A stretch of 64,000 nucleotides of DNA from Polynucleobacter sp. UK-Kesae-W10 (GTDB lineage: Bacteria > Pseudomonadota > Gammaproteobacteria > Burkholderiales > Burkholderiaceae). Positions 1-11,042 of the stretch are shown here, piece after piece (the first letter of the stretch is position 1; every line of letters begins with the position of its first letter). The stretch covers positions 296,986 to 360,985 of the forward strand of contig NZ_JACVQB010000001.1 of NCBI RefSeq assembly GCF_018881575.1, written 5' to 3'. The translations under genes were made by a program, and so were the position numbers. The notes beneath the pieces were generated by a model. The model did no database searches, was not told where the DNA came from, and was given only the letters and a program-made list of their open reading frames with translations.

Positions 1-479
1 ATGATGGTCTTCGCGAGAAGATGATCGCTGTTAATCGTGTAACTAAAGTGGTTAAGGGTGGTCGTATTCTCGGCTTCGCTGCACTCACAGTAGTTGGCGA
101 TGGCGATGGCCGCATCGGCATGGGTAAAGGTAAATCCAAAGAAGTTCCAGTTGCTGTTCAAAAAGCAATGGACGAAGCTCGTCGCAAGATGATCAAAGTT
201 TCCTTGCGTAAAGGCACTTTGCAACACACTGTTACTGGTCAGCATGGCGCTTCACGCGTTTTGATCTCACCAGCTAAAGACGGTACTGGAATTATTGCTG
301 GTGGACCAATGCGCGCGATTTTCGACGTGATGGGTGTAACGAACGTTGTTGCTAAGTCCCTCGGTTCTACAAACCCGTACAACTTGGTTCGTGCAACGAT
401 TGATGGTTTGAGCAAGATGAGTACTCCTGCTGAAATTGCTGCTAAGCGCGGTAAGTCAGTTGAAGAGATTCTCGGCTAA
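1..479 (+). CDS. rpsE: 30S ribosomal protein S5 (5' end outside window)
   Basis: Small-subunit protein S5, which helps decoding accuracy and lies near the mRNA entry path. The reading frame is open from base 3 (D-G-L-R-E-K before the first internal Met at 21), matching the usual N-terminal extension of burkholderial S5, so the true start lies upstream of the window and the Met at base 21 is not the start. The double-stranded RNA-binding segment ([20 protein letters not shown]) and the conserved C-terminus [13 protein letters not shown] are both present. It is the first gene seen of the ribosomal block, 24 bases before rpmD. Confidence 0.97.
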   Translation, partial: DGLREKMIAVNRVTKVVKGGRILGFAALTVVGDGDGRIGMGKGKSKEVPVAVQKAMDEARRKMIKVSLRKGTLQHTVTGQHGASRVLISPAKDGTGIIAGGPMRAIFDVMGVTNVVAKSLGSTNPYNLVRATIDGLSKMSTPAEIAAKRGKSVEEILG

Positions 480-503
480 GACCAAAAGATTAGGAATCTA
501 CAA

Positions 504-692
504 ATGACAACATCAAACTCCAAAGTCAAACTGCAATTAGTTCGCAGCTTGATCGGTACACGCGAAAGCCATCGTGCAACTGTACGTGGCTTAGGCCTTG
601 GTCGTATCAATTCTGTTTCTGAATTGGAAGACACACCAGCTGTTCGCGGCATGATTAATAAAGTTTCTTATCTAGTTAAAGTCATTGGCTAA
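504..692 (+). CDS. rpmD: 50S ribosomal protein L30
   Basis: L30, a small large-subunit protein of 62 residues, normal for the family. The sequence has the L30 pattern: a first beta strand ([11 protein letters not shown]), then the [16 protein letters not shown] stretch, and a C-terminal strand ending LVKVIG. It sits between rpsE and rplO, the standard spc-operon order, and is co-transcribed with them. No internal promoter is evident in the short flanking gaps. Confidence 0.96.
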   Translation: MTTSNSKVKLQLVRSLIGTRESHRATVRGLGLGRINSVSELEDTPAVRGMINKVSYLVKVIG

Positions 693-719
693 TAACTAGC
701 AAGTAAATAGGCGAAGAAT

Positions 720-1160
720 ATGCAACTCAACACAATTAAACCTGCAGAAGGCTCCAAGAAAAACCGTCGTCGCGTTGGTCGCGGCATTGGTTCTGGACTT
801 GGTAAAACTGCTGGCCGTGGTCACAAAGGTCAAAAGTCCCGTTCTGGTGGATTCCACAAAGTTGGATTCGAAGGCGGTCAGATGCCGATGTATCGTCGTT
901 TACCAAAACGTGGTTTCGTGTCATTGACACGTCGCCATGTTGGTCAAATCACTTTGAATGACTTAGCAAAAATCAACTTGCCAGAAGTGGACTTACTGGT
1001 ATTGAAGGCTCACGGCTTTGCTGGCGAGCAAATCAATGCAGTGAAGGTTATCAAAACTGGCGAACTCAAGATTGCTGTAACCCTCAAGGGAATCACAGCT
1101 ACTGCCGGCGCAAAAGCAGCTATTGAAGCAGCTGGCGGCAAATTGGTTGAGTTGGCCTAA
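720..1160 (+). CDS. rplO: 50S ribosomal protein L15
   Basis: L15, a late-assembly large-subunit protein of 146 residues. The N-terminus is rich in Gly, Arg and Lys ([20 protein letters not shown], then [11 protein letters not shown]), the extended tail that threads into 23S rRNA. The C-terminal globular part (residues about 75-146) ends with the usual [10 protein letters not shown]. It lies 18 bases before secY, the classical rplO-secY arrangement. Confidence 0.97.
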   Translation: MQLNTIKPAEGSKKNRRRVGRGIGSGLGKTAGRGHKGQKSRSGGFHKVGFEGGQMPMYRRLPKRGFVSLTRRHVGQITLNDLAKINLPEVDLLVLKAHGFAGEQINAVKVIKTGELKIAVTLKGITATAGAKAAIEAAGGKLVELA

Positions 1161-1178
1161 TAGGTTTATTCGGTAAAT

Positions 1179-2516
1179 ATGGCATTAGCACCTACCAATA
1201 GCGCAAGCACTGCAACAGCAGGAGGCAAGTTCGGCGATCTTCGTCGTCGCTTGGTATTCCTGGTGTTGGCTTTGCTCGTCTATCGCTTGGGTGCTCACAT
1301 CCCCGTTCCTGGCATTGATCCAGATCAGTTGGCTCAATTGTTTGCGGGTCAAAAAGATGGCATCTTGGGCATGTTTAACTTGTTCTCAGGTGGCGCGTTG
1401 TCTCGCTTTACCGTATTTGCTTTGGGAATCATGCCTTACATTTCTGCATCGATCATCATGCAGTTAATGACCATTGTTGTGCCTTCCCTGGAGTCCTTGA
1501 AAAAGGAAGGCCAAGCAGGCCAGCGCAAGATTACGCAATACACACGCTACGGCACAGTGTTCTTGGCTACTTTTCAGGCATTGGGTATTTCTGTTGCACT
1601 TCAAGCGCAACCAGGTTTGGTCATTAATCCAGGCTTGATGTTTGAGTTAAACACAGTCGTCACTCTAGTAACTGGCACGATGTTCTTGATGTGGTTGGGC
1701 GAGCAAATTACTGAGCGTGGTCTTGGTAACGGCATCTCCATCATTATTTTCGGCGGTATTGTTTCTGGTTTGCCAAATGCCTTGGCGAGCTTGTTAGAGC
1801 TGGTACGTACAGGCTCCATGAATATCATCTCTGCGCTCTTGATCGTTGTGATCGTTGTAGCAGTAACTTATTTTGTTGTATTTGTAGAGCGTGGTCAGCG
1901 CCGTATTTTGGTGAACTACGCTAAGCGTCAAGTTGGTAACAAGATTTATGGCGGTCAATCTTCATACTTCCCATTGAAGTTGAATATGGCTGGCGTTATC
2001 CCTCCAATTTTTGCTTCCTCGATTATTTTGTTCCCCGCAACGATTGCTGGCTGGTTTACATCAGGCGAGTCCACCAATATGTTCACCAGAATCATTAAGG
2101 ACTTGGCTGCAACTTTGGCTCCAGGTCAGCCTGTGTACACCATTTTGTACGCAGCAGCGATTATTTTCTTCTGCTTCTTTTATACCGCATTGGTATTTAA
2201 TAGCCGCGAGACTGCTGAGAACTTGAAGAAGAGTGGCGCATTTATTCCCGGTATTCGTCCGGGCGACCAAACGGCACGCTATATCGATAAGATCCTGGTG
2301 CGTTTAACTTTGGCTGGTGCAATTTATATGGTTCTGGTTTGCTTGTTGCCAGAATTCTTGGTGTTGAAGTACAACGTACCGTTTTATTTCGGTGGTACTT
2401 CATTGTTGATTATTGTTGTTGTTGCAATGGATTTCATGGCTCAAGTTCAGTCATTTGTTATGCAGCAGCAGTACGGCTCTTTGATGAAAAAAGCCAACTT
2501 TAAGATGGGCGCTTAA
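1179..2516 (+). CDS. secY: Protein translocase subunit SecY
   Basis: Channel-forming subunit of the SecYEG translocon in the inner membrane, 445 residues. About ten hydrophobic segments can be counted. Recognisable blocks include [16 protein letters not shown] at the end of the first membrane helix, the plug-region [20 protein letters not shown], and the cytosolic loop [20 protein letters not shown] that contacts the ribosome and SecA. It lies in the ribosomal operon upstream of infA with a 4-base gap, so translation of the two is probably linked. Confidence 0.98.
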   Translation: MALAPTNSASTATAGGKFGDLRRRLVFLVLALLVYRLGAHIPVPGIDPDQLAQLFAGQKDGILGMFNLFSGGALSRFTVFALGIMPYISASIIMQLMTIVVPSLESLKKEGQAGQRKITQYTRYGTVFLATFQALGISVALQAQPGLVINPGLMFELNTVVTLVTGTMFLMWLGEQITERGLGNGISIIIFGGIVSGLPNALASLLELVRTGSMNIISALLIVVIVVAVTYFVVFVERGQRRILVNYAKRQVGNKIYGGQSSYFPLKLNMAGVIPPIFASSIILFPATIAGWFTSGESTNMFTRIIKDLAATLAPGQPVYTILYAAAIIFFCFFYTALVFNSRETAENLKKSGAFIPGIRPGDQTARYIDKILVRLTLAGAIYMVLVCLLPEFLVLKYNVPFYFGGTSLLIIVVVAMDFMAQVQSFVMQQQYGSLMKKANFKMGA

Positions 2517-2520
2517 CTGA

Positions 2521-2739
2521 ATGTCTAAAGACGATGTAATTCAGATGGCGGGAGAAGTGGTAGAGAATTTGCCAAACGCGATGTTTCGCGTGAAGCTAGA
2601 AAACGGACATGTGGTTCTAGGGCACATTTCTGGAAAGATGCGGATGCACTACATCCGAATTTTGCCGGGAGATAAGGTGACTGTGGAGATGACTCCATAC
2701 GATCTGACGCGCGCCAGAATCATTTTCCGTGCGAAGTAA
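2521..2739 (+). CDS. infA: Translation initiation factor IF-1
   Basis: IF-1 of 72 residues, a single S1/OB-fold domain that binds the ribosomal A site during initiation. The sequence shows the expected core ([53 protein letters not shown]). In beta-proteobacteria infA commonly sits between secY and rpmJ, as here, unlike E. coli where it is elsewhere. Confidence 0.97.
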   Translation: MSKDDVIQMAGEVVENLPNAMFRVKLENGHVVLGHISGKMRMHYIRILPGDKVTVEMTPYDLTRARIIFRAK

Positions 2740-2773
2740 AGATTAAGTAGTACCTATTTTTAAGAGGTGAGTT

Positions 2774-2890
2774 ATGAAAGTTTTAGCATCCGTTAAGTGT
2801 ATTTGCAGAAATTGCAAGATCATTAAGCGCAAACGCGTTGTGCGCGTGATCTGTTCTTCAGACGCACGTCATAAGCAGCGTCAAGGCTGA
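2774..2890 (+). CDS. rpmJ: 50S ribosomal protein L36
   Basis: L36, 38 residues, the smallest ribosomal protein. It starts [15 protein letters not shown] and ends DARHKQRQG. The zinc-ribbon ligands Cys11, Cys14, Cys27 and His33 are all present, so this is the zinc-binding (C+) type; Cys9 is an extra cysteine. An AGAGG Shine-Dalgarno lies just upstream (2763-2767). It occupies the standard place between infA and rpsM. Confidence 0.96.
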   Translation: MKVLASVKCICRNCKIIKRKRVVRVICSSDARHKQRQG

Positions 2891-2914
2891 TCTGGTTAAT
2901 TAAGAGGAAATCTC

Positions 2915-3280
2915 ATGGCACGTATCGCTGGGGTAAACATCCCAAATCATCAACATACTGTTATCGGTTTAACAGCAATTTTTGGCATTGGCACAACTCG
3001 TGCTCGCAAAATTTGCCAGACCACAGGTGTTGCAATCGACAAAAAAGTTAAAGATCTTACTGACGCTGACTTGGAAAAGTTGCGTGATGAAGTAGGTAAG
3101 TTCATCACCGAGGGTGACCTTCGCCGTGAAGTAACTATGAGCATCAAGCGTTTGATGGACTTAGGTTGCTACCGTGGCGTGCGTCATCGTAAGGGCTTGC
3201 CTGTACGTGGTCAACGTACTAAGACAAACGCGCGTACCCGTAAGGGCCCACGCAAGTCTGGCATCGCACTGAAGAAATAA
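2915..3280 (+). CDS. rpsM: 30S ribosomal protein S13
   Basis: S13 of 121 residues, located in the 30S head where it makes bridges to the 50S subunit and contacts P-site tRNA. The N-terminal helix-two-turn-helix part ([12 protein letters not shown], then [15 protein letters not shown]) and the basic C-terminal tail ([20 protein letters not shown]) are intact. It begins the alpha-operon set rpsM-rpsK-rpsD-rpoA-rplQ, with an AAGAGGA ribosome binding site upstream. Confidence 0.97.
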   Translation: MARIAGVNIPNHQHTVIGLTAIFGIGTTRARKICQTTGVAIDKKVKDLTDADLEKLRDEVGKFITEGDLRREVTMSIKRLMDLGCYRGVRHRKGLPVRGQRTKTNARTRKGPRKSGIALKK

Positions 3281-3298
3281 TCAAGAAAGTTTATTGAC

Positions 3299-3706
3299 AT
3301 GGCAAAACAACAATCCGCTTCCGCCGCTTCACAGCGCGCTCGTAAGAAGGTTAAAAAGAACGTTGCTGACGGTATTGCACACGTTCACGCTTCTTTTAAC
3401 AACACCATCATTACGATCACTGATCGTCAAGGAAATGCGCTTTCATGGGCAACTTCTGGCGGCCAGGGCTTCAAAGGCTCACGTAAATCAACACCTTTTG
3501 CTGCTCAGGTAGCTGCAGAAGTTGCTGGTAAGACAGCCATTGAATGCGGTATCAAGAACTTGGAAGTTCAGATCAAAGGCCCAGGCCCAGGTCGTGAATC
3601 AGCAGTTCGTGCATTGAACTCATTGGGCATCAAGATCACTGAGATTCAAGACGTAACTCCAGTTCCTCACAATGGTTGCCGTCCTCCTAAGCGTCGTCGT
3701 ATCTAA
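3299..3706 (+). CDS. rpsK: 30S ribosomal protein S11
   Basis: S11 of 135 residues, part of the 30S platform next to the E-site mRNA. The N-terminal 20 residues are basic and low in complexity, as is usual. The core [20 protein letters not shown] and the invariant C-terminal motif [15 protein letters not shown] are complete. It is 18 bases after rpsM and is followed by an unusually long 115-base gap before rpsD. Confidence 0.97.
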   Translation: MAKQQSASAASQRARKKVKKNVADGIAHVHASFNNTIITITDRQGNALSWATSGGQGFKGSRKSTPFAAQVAAEVAGKTAIECGIKNLEVQIKGPGPGRESAVRALNSLGIKITEIQDVTPVPHNGCRPPKRRRI

Positions 3707-3755
3707 GCTAGGAAGTTGGCAGTACAAGTTTTAGTAGTTTTTATTAAAGCCCACT

Positions 3756-3779
3756 GTTCGCCTGATTTAAAGGGCGAAC
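3756..3779 (+). promoter_or_regulatory. Hairpin in the rpsK-rpsD leader
   Basis: A 7-bp perfect stem (GTTCGCC at 3756-3762 and GGCGAAC at 3773-3779) with a 10-base loop lies in the 115-base gap upstream of rpsD, the only long gap within the alpha-operon genes here. No T-run follows, so it is not a simple terminator. S4 is known to repress translation of its own operon by binding a structured mRNA. Whether this hairpin is part of such a site is inference. Confidence 0.4.
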
Positions 3780-3821
3780 TCACCGCCGGTCGTAAGACTG
3801 CGGCAAAGAAAGGAAAGCATC

Positions 3822-4445
3822 GTGGCACGTTACTTAGGGCCTAAGGCCAAATTAGCACGTCGGGAAGGTACCGACTTATTTTTAAAGAGCGCACGTCGCG
3901 CCCTGTCAGACAAGTGCAAGTTAGATACTAAGCCTGGTCAACATGGTCGTACATCTGGCTCAAGAACATCCGATTACGGTAATCAATTGCGTGAAAAGCA
4001 AAAGGTTAAGCGTATCTATGGCGTATTAGAGCGTCAATTCCGTCGTTACTTCGCAGAAGCTGAGCGTCGCAAGGGTAATACTGGTGAAACATTGCTCCAG
4101 TTGCTTGAGTCACGTTTGGACAACGTGGTGTATCGCATGGGCTTTGGTTCAACTCGCGCTGAAGCACGTCAATTGGTTTCCCATTGCGCAATTTTGCTCA
4201 ACGGCAATCCAGTAAATATCCCATCTATTCAGGTTAAGCCTGGTGATGTTGTTGCTATTCGTGAAAAAGCGAAGAAGCAAGCGCGTATTACAGAATCACT
4301 CAATTTGGTTCAGCAAATGTCTGCAGTTACCTGGGTTTCAGTGGATGCAGCCAAGCTGGAAGGAACATTTAAGCAAGTGCCTGACCGCGAAGATATTAGC
4401 GGTGAAATTAATGAAAGTTTGATCGTCGAATTGTATTCACGCTAA
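3822..4445 (+). CDS. rpsD: 30S ribosomal protein S4
   Basis: S4 of 207 residues, a primary 16S rRNA-binding protein and, in many bacteria, autogenous repressor of the alpha operon. The start is GTG at 3822, placed 8 bases after an AAAGGAAAG ribosome binding site, giving the expected N-terminus [16 protein letters not shown]. The S4 RNA-binding domain spans about residues 95-160 ([20 protein letters not shown], then [16 protein letters not shown]). The N-terminal zinc-binding cysteine set is absent, as in the zinc-free S4 type. Confidence 0.97.
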   Translation: MARYLGPKAKLARREGTDLFLKSARRALSDKCKLDTKPGQHGRTSGSRTSDYGNQLREKQKVKRIYGVLERQFRRYFAEAERRKGNTGETLLQLLESRLDNVVYRMGFGSTRAEARQLVSHCAILLNGNPVNIPSIQVKPGDVVAIREKAKKQARITESLNLVQQMSAVTWVSVDAAKLEGTFKQVPDREDISGEINESLIVELYSR

Positions 4446-4468
4446 TTAGGCACTCTCAAGGAAAAAAT

Positions 4469-5449
4469 ATGCAAACAAATTTGCTCAAGCCAAAAATTAT
4501 TTCTGTTGAAGCGCTTACCGCCAACCAAGCTAAGGTTGTTATGGAGCCGTTCGAGCGTGGCTATGGCCACACACTCGGAAACGCATTACGTCGCGTACTC
4601 TTGTCCTCGATGGTTGGTTATGCGCCAACTGAAGTAGCAATTGCAGGTGTAGTACATGAGTATTCCACTTTGGATGGCGTGCAAGAGGATGTTGTAAACC
4701 TCTTGTTGAACCTCAAAGGTATCGTATTTAAATTGCAGTCTCGTGATGAAGTCACTATTAATTTGCGTAAAGAAGGCCCAGGCGTTGTTACTGCAAAAGA
4801 TATCGACTTGCCACACGATGTTGAAATCATTAATCCTGATCACGTGATTGCTCACTTGTCTGCTGGTGGCAAGTTGGATATGCAAATCAAGGTTGAAAAA
4901 GGCCGTGGCTATGTTCCAGGTAACGTTCGTCAATACAACGATGAAACTACCAAGATCATTGGACGTATCGTATTAGATGCCTCTTTTAGCCCGGTTAGCC
5001 GTGTTAGCTATGCAGTTGAGTCTGCTCGTGTTGAGCAACGTACTGACCTCGATCGTCTCGTAATGACCATCGAAACAAACGGTGTGTTGTCTCCTGAAGA
5101 AGCAATTCGTCAAGCAGCTAGCATTTTGGTTGATCAATTGGTTGTATTCGCAGCTCTCGAGAGCAGCGAAGTTTCTGGTGATCTTGCACCAAGCCGCTCT
5201 TCAATGGTTGATCCAATGTTGATGCGTCCAGTAGATGACCTCGAGCTCACAGTTCGCTCTGCAAACTGCTTGAAGGCTGAGAACATTTACTACATCGGTG
5301 ACTTGATTCAACGTACAGAGAATGAATTGTTGAAGACGCCTAATTTGGGTCGTAAGTCTTTGAATGAAATCAAAGACGTATTGGCTGCTCGTGGCTTAAG
5401 TCTTGGCATGAAACTCGAAAGCTGGCCTCCAGCTAACCTCGAGAAATAA
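4469..5449 (+). CDS. rpoA: RNA polymerase alpha subunit
   Basis: Alpha subunit of RNA polymerase, 326 residues. The N-terminal domain (to about residue 230), which dimerises and nucleates core assembly, contains the typical [20 protein letters not shown] block. After a linker, the C-terminal domain (about 250-326; [16 protein letters not shown] and [20 protein letters not shown]) binds UP-element DNA and activators. It lies 23 bases after rpsD and 16 before rplQ. Confidence 0.98.
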   Translation: MQTNLLKPKIISVEALTANQAKVVMEPFERGYGHTLGNALRRVLLSSMVGYAPTEVAIAGVVHEYSTLDGVQEDVVNLLLNLKGIVFKLQSRDEVTINLRKEGPGVVTAKDIDLPHDVEIINPDHVIAHLSAGGKLDMQIKVEKGRGYVPGNVRQYNDETTKIIGRIVLDASFSPVSRVSYAVESARVEQRTDLDRLVMTIETNGVLSPEEAIRQAASILVDQLVVFAALESSEVSGDLAPSRSSMVDPMLMRPVDDLELTVRSANCLKAENIYYIGDLIQRTENELLKTPNLGRKSLNEIKDVLAARGLSLGMKLESWPPANLEK

Positions 5450-5465
5450 TTAGAAAGGAAGCATC

Positions 5466-5861
5466 ATGCGTCACGGAAACGGCTTACGCAAATTAAACAG
5501 AACATCTTCACATCGCTTGGCGATGTTGCGCAACATGTCAAATTCTCTTTTGGAGCACGAAGTGATTAAAACCACTTTGCCAAAAGCAAAAGAATTGCGC
5601 ATGGTTGTTGAGCCTTTGATTACCTTGGGTAAAAAAGACAACTTGGCAAACCGTCGCTTGGCATTTAACCGCACTCGCGATCGCGATATCGTGACCAAAC
5701 TCTTTACAGAGCTCGGCCCACGCTACGCAACCCGTCCAGGTGGCTACCTTCGTATTTTGAAGTTTGGTTTCCGTCATGGCGATAATGCCCCAATGGCATT
5801 GGTTGAGTTGGTTGATCGTCCAGAAGTTGAAGAAACAACAGCTGTAGCTGAAGAGGCTTAA
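5466..5861 (+). CDS. rplQ: 50S ribosomal protein L17
   Basis: L17 of 131 residues, near the peptide exit tunnel. The N-terminus [20 protein letters not shown] is diagnostic, and the [20 protein letters not shown] block closes the conserved core; the last 15 residues are an acidic tail ([11 protein letters not shown]). It is the last gene of the ribosomal block and is followed by a strong terminator. Confidence 0.97.
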   Translation: MRHGNGLRKLNRTSSHRLAMLRNMSNSLLEHEVIKTTLPKAKELRMVVEPLITLGKKDNLANRRLAFNRTRDRDIVTKLFTELGPRYATRPGGYLRILKFGFRHGDNAPMALVELVDRPEVEETTAVAEEA

Positions 5862-5878
5862 GTCTCCCAGTTGCATTG

Positions 5879-5906
5879 AAAAGCCAGGCTTCGGTCTGGC
5901 TTTTTT
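5879..5906 (+). terminator. Rho-independent terminator after rplQ
   Basis: AAAAGCCAG and CTGGCTTTT pair around a GC-TTCG-GT loop (an extra-stable UUCG tetraloop), followed by a run of six T. It ends 18 bases after the rplQ stop, so the ribosomal block ends here and cutA starts its own unit, or is reached only by read-through. Confidence 0.9.
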
Positions 5907-5930
5907 CATTGATAGGTTTATAAATACGGT

Positions 5931-6281
5931 ATGCCTCAAATCCCCTCAGCCAATCCCAATCAGCTTTTGGTGGTCGTTACAAGCCTCCCAAATCTAGAGG
6001 CAGCCAAGGTATTGGCGCACACCCTACTTGAGGAAAAGATGGCCGCTTGCGTCCAATTGATGGATGGCATTCAATCGGTATATCGCTGGGAGGGTAAGAT
6101 TTGCGAGGAGCATGAGGTTCTGTTATCTGCGAAAACGCTCGTTAGCAAATGGCTAGAAATTACGAGCTTTATTCAGCAGCAACATCCATATGATCTCCCG
6201 GAGATTCTGGCTTTTTCGCCAGAGCAATACTCACGACAATACGGCGAATGGGTGCAAGCTGAGGTAAATTCGAAGCCATGA
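5931..6281 (+). CDS. cutA: CutA1 divalent-cation tolerance protein
   Basis: CutA1 family protein of 116 residues, a small trimeric ferredoxin-like fold protein linked to copper and other divalent-metal tolerance; its biochemical role is unsettled. Family marks are VVVTSLPNLEAAKVLAHTLL, the conserved MAACVQL (Cys40), SVYRWEGKI and HPYDLPEILAF. Its last four bases overlap the start of dsbD, a cutA-dsbD coupling well known in proteobacteria, where both relate to metals and periplasmic thiols. Confidence 0.93.
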   Translation: MPQIPSANPNQLLVVVTSLPNLEAAKVLAHTLLEEKMAACVQLMDGIQSVYRWEGKICEEHEVLLSAKTLVSKWLEITSFIQQQHPYDLPEILAFSPEQYSRQYGEWVQAEVNSKP

Positions 6282-7951
6282 AATCACACTTTTTTCTGAG
6301 CAAAATTTTTGCGCTATTGCTCTTGCTCTCCGCACAAGTGTTTGCTGCTCCGGATTTTTTGCCTCCAGAAAAAGCCTTTCGGGTTGAAGCCACTTGGTTG
6401 GAAAGCTCAAATCAAGTAGAGCTGGAATTTTTGCCTGCTAAGGGCTACTACATTTACCAAGAATCACTCAAATTTGATGCGGGTTCACAGTCTGGAAAGC
6501 TATATAACATAAGGCCTTCATTGCCTTTGGGAATAGAAAAGTTTGATGAAACTTTCCAGAAAAAACTACAAATTTATAAGCAACCTTTTTTAGTTTTATT
6601 AGATATCAAATCTTCTTCGCATCAACCCGTTCACCTGGAGGCCACTCTCCAAGGTTGTGCCGAGGCAGGCATTTGTTATCCACCCATGACCTTGAAGTTT
6701 TTGCTCACTGCACCAGGCGTTAAAGTGGCGCCCATACCGGAAGTGTTTGATGGCTCGCAGGCCTTAGAGAACTCTCAAGCGAATGTGAGCTTGACCGATT
6801 TATGGCGAGAGCGCGATGACGTCAATGCAATTGGCAGATTTCTAGAGAGCACCTCAACAAGTTATTTATTTTTAGCATTTTTTATCTTGGGCCTAGCCTT
6901 AGCTTTTACGCCCTGCGTATTGCCAATGCTGCCCATCCTGTCGAGTGTTATTTTTGGAACTCAGGGCGGCAAGGCAATTTCAAAAGGTCGCGCAAGCGTT
7001 CTTGCGCTGGCCTATGTCCTAGGCATGGCAATGGTTTATGCCCTAGCCGGTATCTTGATGGCAGCCCTTGGTGGAAGTGTTCAAAGGGTGTTGCAAAGTC
7101 CATTTGCTCTGGCCAGTTTTGCGCTCTTGCTTTTAGCCTTATCAGGCAGTCTATTTGGGCTCTATGACTTGCGCTTGCCCCAAGCCTGGCATCAGCATGT
7201 CGATCGTTTGGCAGGCCGCCAAAAGGGCGGTAGCCTCATTGGCGCGCTTGCGTTAGGGGGTATTTCCACCTTGGTTGCCAGCCCCTGTATCACAGCCCCA
7301 TTAGCGGGTGTTTTAGCCTTTATTGCTCAAACGGGTTCCATGAGCCTTGGAGCGGGTCTATTGTTTGTGATGGCTCTGGGTATGGGCTTGCCGCTGCTGT
7401 TTATTGCTGTTGAGGCACGCATTCTGATTCCGTCTACTGGTATTTGGATGGTCTATTTGCAGCGGACCTTGGGTGTTTTATTGGTAGCTACCGCTGCCTG
7501 GATTGCATCACCCCTATTGAAATCCAGTGAACCCATGGAGTCTGTAAAAACAATCAATGGCCAAGTCATCCATCAGATTGGTGAGGTGAGTTTTGCAGTT
7601 ATTCACTCTCCAGCAGAGTTAGATGCGCAGTTAGCTAAAGCTCAGGAAGAGCGAAAATTCGTGCTCCTAGATTTCTACGCTGACTGGTGTATTAGCTGCA
7701 AAGAAATGGAAGTAAATACCTTTGCAAATGCAGAAGTGAGCAAGGAGTTAAAGCAGTTTGCTCTATTGCAGGCTGATGTCACTGCGAACAGTCCTGCTAA
7801 CCAAGCTCTCTTAAAACGTTTTGGTTTATTTGGCCCCCCAGGCATTTTGATCTTTAATCAACATTCTGAAGAACAACAAGATCAGCGGGTTATTGGCTAT
7901 ATGCCGCCTCAGCGCTTCATTGAAAAGCTACAGAAAATAGTTAGCAATTAA
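6278..7951 (+). CDS. dsbD: Thiol:disulfide interchange protein DsbD
   Basis: Inner-membrane reductase that carries electrons from cytosolic thioredoxin to periplasmic thiol proteins, including cytochrome c maturation factors. 557 residues: signal peptide 1-23; N-terminal periplasmic domain with Cys127 and Cys133 (GCAEAGICYPP); eight-helix membrane domain with Cys213 (FTPCVLP) and Cys337 (ASPCITAP); C-terminal thioredoxin-like domain with Cys471-I-S-Cys474. All three cysteine pairs are present, so it should be active. The start overlaps the cutA stop (ATGA). Several c-type cytochromes in this window are plausible dependants. Confidence 0.95.
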   Translation: MKSHFFLSKIFALLLLLSAQVFAAPDFLPPEKAFRVEATWLESSNQVELEFLPAKGYYIYQESLKFDAGSQSGKLYNIRPSLPLGIEKFDETFQKKLQIYKQPFLVLLDIKSSSHQPVHLEATLQGCAEAGICYPPMTLKFLLTAPGVKVAPIPEVFDGSQALENSQANVSLTDLWRERDDVNAIGRFLESTSTSYLFLAFFILGLALAFTPCVLPMLPILSSVIFGTQGGKAISKGRASVLALAYVLGMAMVYALAGILMAALGGSVQRVLQSPFALASFALLLLALSGSLFGLYDLRLPQAWHQHVDRLAGRQKGGSLIGALALGGISTLVASPCITAPLAGVLAFIAQTGSMSLGAGLLFVMALGMGLPLLFIAVEARILIPSTGIWMVYLQRTLGVLLVATAAWIASPLLKSSEPMESVKTINGQVIHQIGEVSFAVIHSPAELDAQLAKAQEERKFVLLDFYADWCISCKEMEVNTFANAEVSKELKQFALLQADVTANSPANQALLKRFGLFGPPGILIFNQHSEEQQDQRVIGYMPPQRFIEKLQKIVSN

Positions 7952-7955
7952 AGCA

Positions 7956-10107
<2,152 letters not shown>

Positions 10108-10222
10108 GTCCAGAAGCTATTGTAAAATCACGCAAAATCATGAAATATCTCATGGTGTTGGGTAAAAAGGTTGTAAATGTAGGGCCCAAACACTTTTAGG
10201 AATTTTTGCCAAGGTAAACATA
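10108..10222. promoter_or_regulatory. Divergent promoter region between engB and cytochrome c4
   Basis: This 115-base gap must hold the promoters of both divergent genes. An imperfect inverted repeat, GTGTTGGG at 10155-10162 and CCCAAACAC at 10185-10193 (one unpaired base), lies on the cytochrome side. It could be an operator or a 5'-leader hairpin. No convincing -35/-10 pair was identified by eye. Confidence 0.35.
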
Positions 10223-10948
10223 ATGCGTCAAACCTCCCAAATCTCCAAATCCACTAGCTTGCGTGCTGGTTGTGCTGCCCTGTCCATTTTCGCTCTGATC
10301 GGTCTTTCTGGTTTAGTCAGCGCGGCTGATATGCCTGCAGCTGCTCCAGCGGCTGCCGCAAAAGCTGAAGTGCCAGGTAAACCAAAAGTTGATGCAGCAG
10401 CTGGTGAAGCCTTGTATTCCAATGGCGATGCTACACGCGGCGTAACCGCCTGTATTACTTGCCACGGCCCGAAAGGCCAAAGCGCTGTGGGCACATGGCC
10501 AAAACTTTCTGCACAGCATGCCGCATACACTACTAAGCAATTGAAAAACTTTAAAGAAGGCACTCGTGCGAACGCGGTGATGATGGGTATGGCCGCTACT
10601 TTGACTGAGCAAGACATGCAGAATATTGCAGCCTTCTTGGTGAAGCAGCCGGCTTCTCAAGGTGTTGCACAAAACAAAGACACGATTGAATTAGGTCAAA
10701 GCATTTACCGTGGTGGCATTGCTGCAAAAGGCGTTCCTGCCTGTGCTGCATGCCATAGCCCAAATGGTGCTGGTATTCCTGCGCAGTATCCTCGTTTAGG
10801 TGGTCAGTGGGCTGATTACTCTTATGCACAGCTAGTGGCATTTAGTAATGGCAGCCGTAAGAATGGTCCAATGATGACAACAATTGCTTCAAAACTATCA
10901 GATCAAGAAATGAAAGCAGTTGCAGATTACATGGCTGGTTTGCATTAA
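10223..10948 (+). CDS. Di-haem cytochrome c4
   Basis: Periplasmic two-domain c-type cytochrome of 241 residues, thought to carry electrons from the bc1 complex to terminal oxidases. A signal peptide (about 1-35, cleaved near VSAAD) precedes an Ala/Pro-rich linker. Haem-binding motifs are C77-I-T-C80-H81 and C174-A-A-C177-H178, each followed by a domain with its own distal methionine candidates (MMGMA; GPMMTTI). It is monocistronic, with a strong terminator 18 bases downstream. The petABC operon at 51 kb would supply its electrons. Confidence 0.93.
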   Translation: MRQTSQISKSTSLRAGCAALSIFALIGLSGLVSAADMPAAAPAAAAKAEVPGKPKVDAAAGEALYSNGDATRGVTACITCHGPKGQSAVGTWPKLSAQHAAYTTKQLKNFKEGTRANAVMMGMAATLTEQDMQNIAAFLVKQPASQGVAQNKDTIELGQSIYRGGIAAKGVPACAACHSPNGAGIPAQYPRLGGQWADYSYAQLVAFSNGSRKNGPMMTTIASKLSDQEMKAVADYMAGLH

Positions 10949-10965
10949 TTCTGCTGCATCCATTA

Positions 10966-11000
10966 AATAAAAACCCCGCTCATGTAGCGGGGTTTTTATT
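10966..11000. terminator. Bidirectional terminator between cytochrome c4 and lysA
   Basis: A perfect 15-bp inverted repeat (AATAAAAACCCCGCT at 10966-10980, AGCGGGGTTTTTATT at 10986-11000) with a 5-base loop. T-runs occur in both directions, so it can end both the rightward cytochrome transcript and the leftward lysA transcript. Confidence 0.92.
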
Positions 11001-11042
11001 TGCCTCATTGTTAGCGTAAAAAGTGCCTAAGCATTTTTCAAC

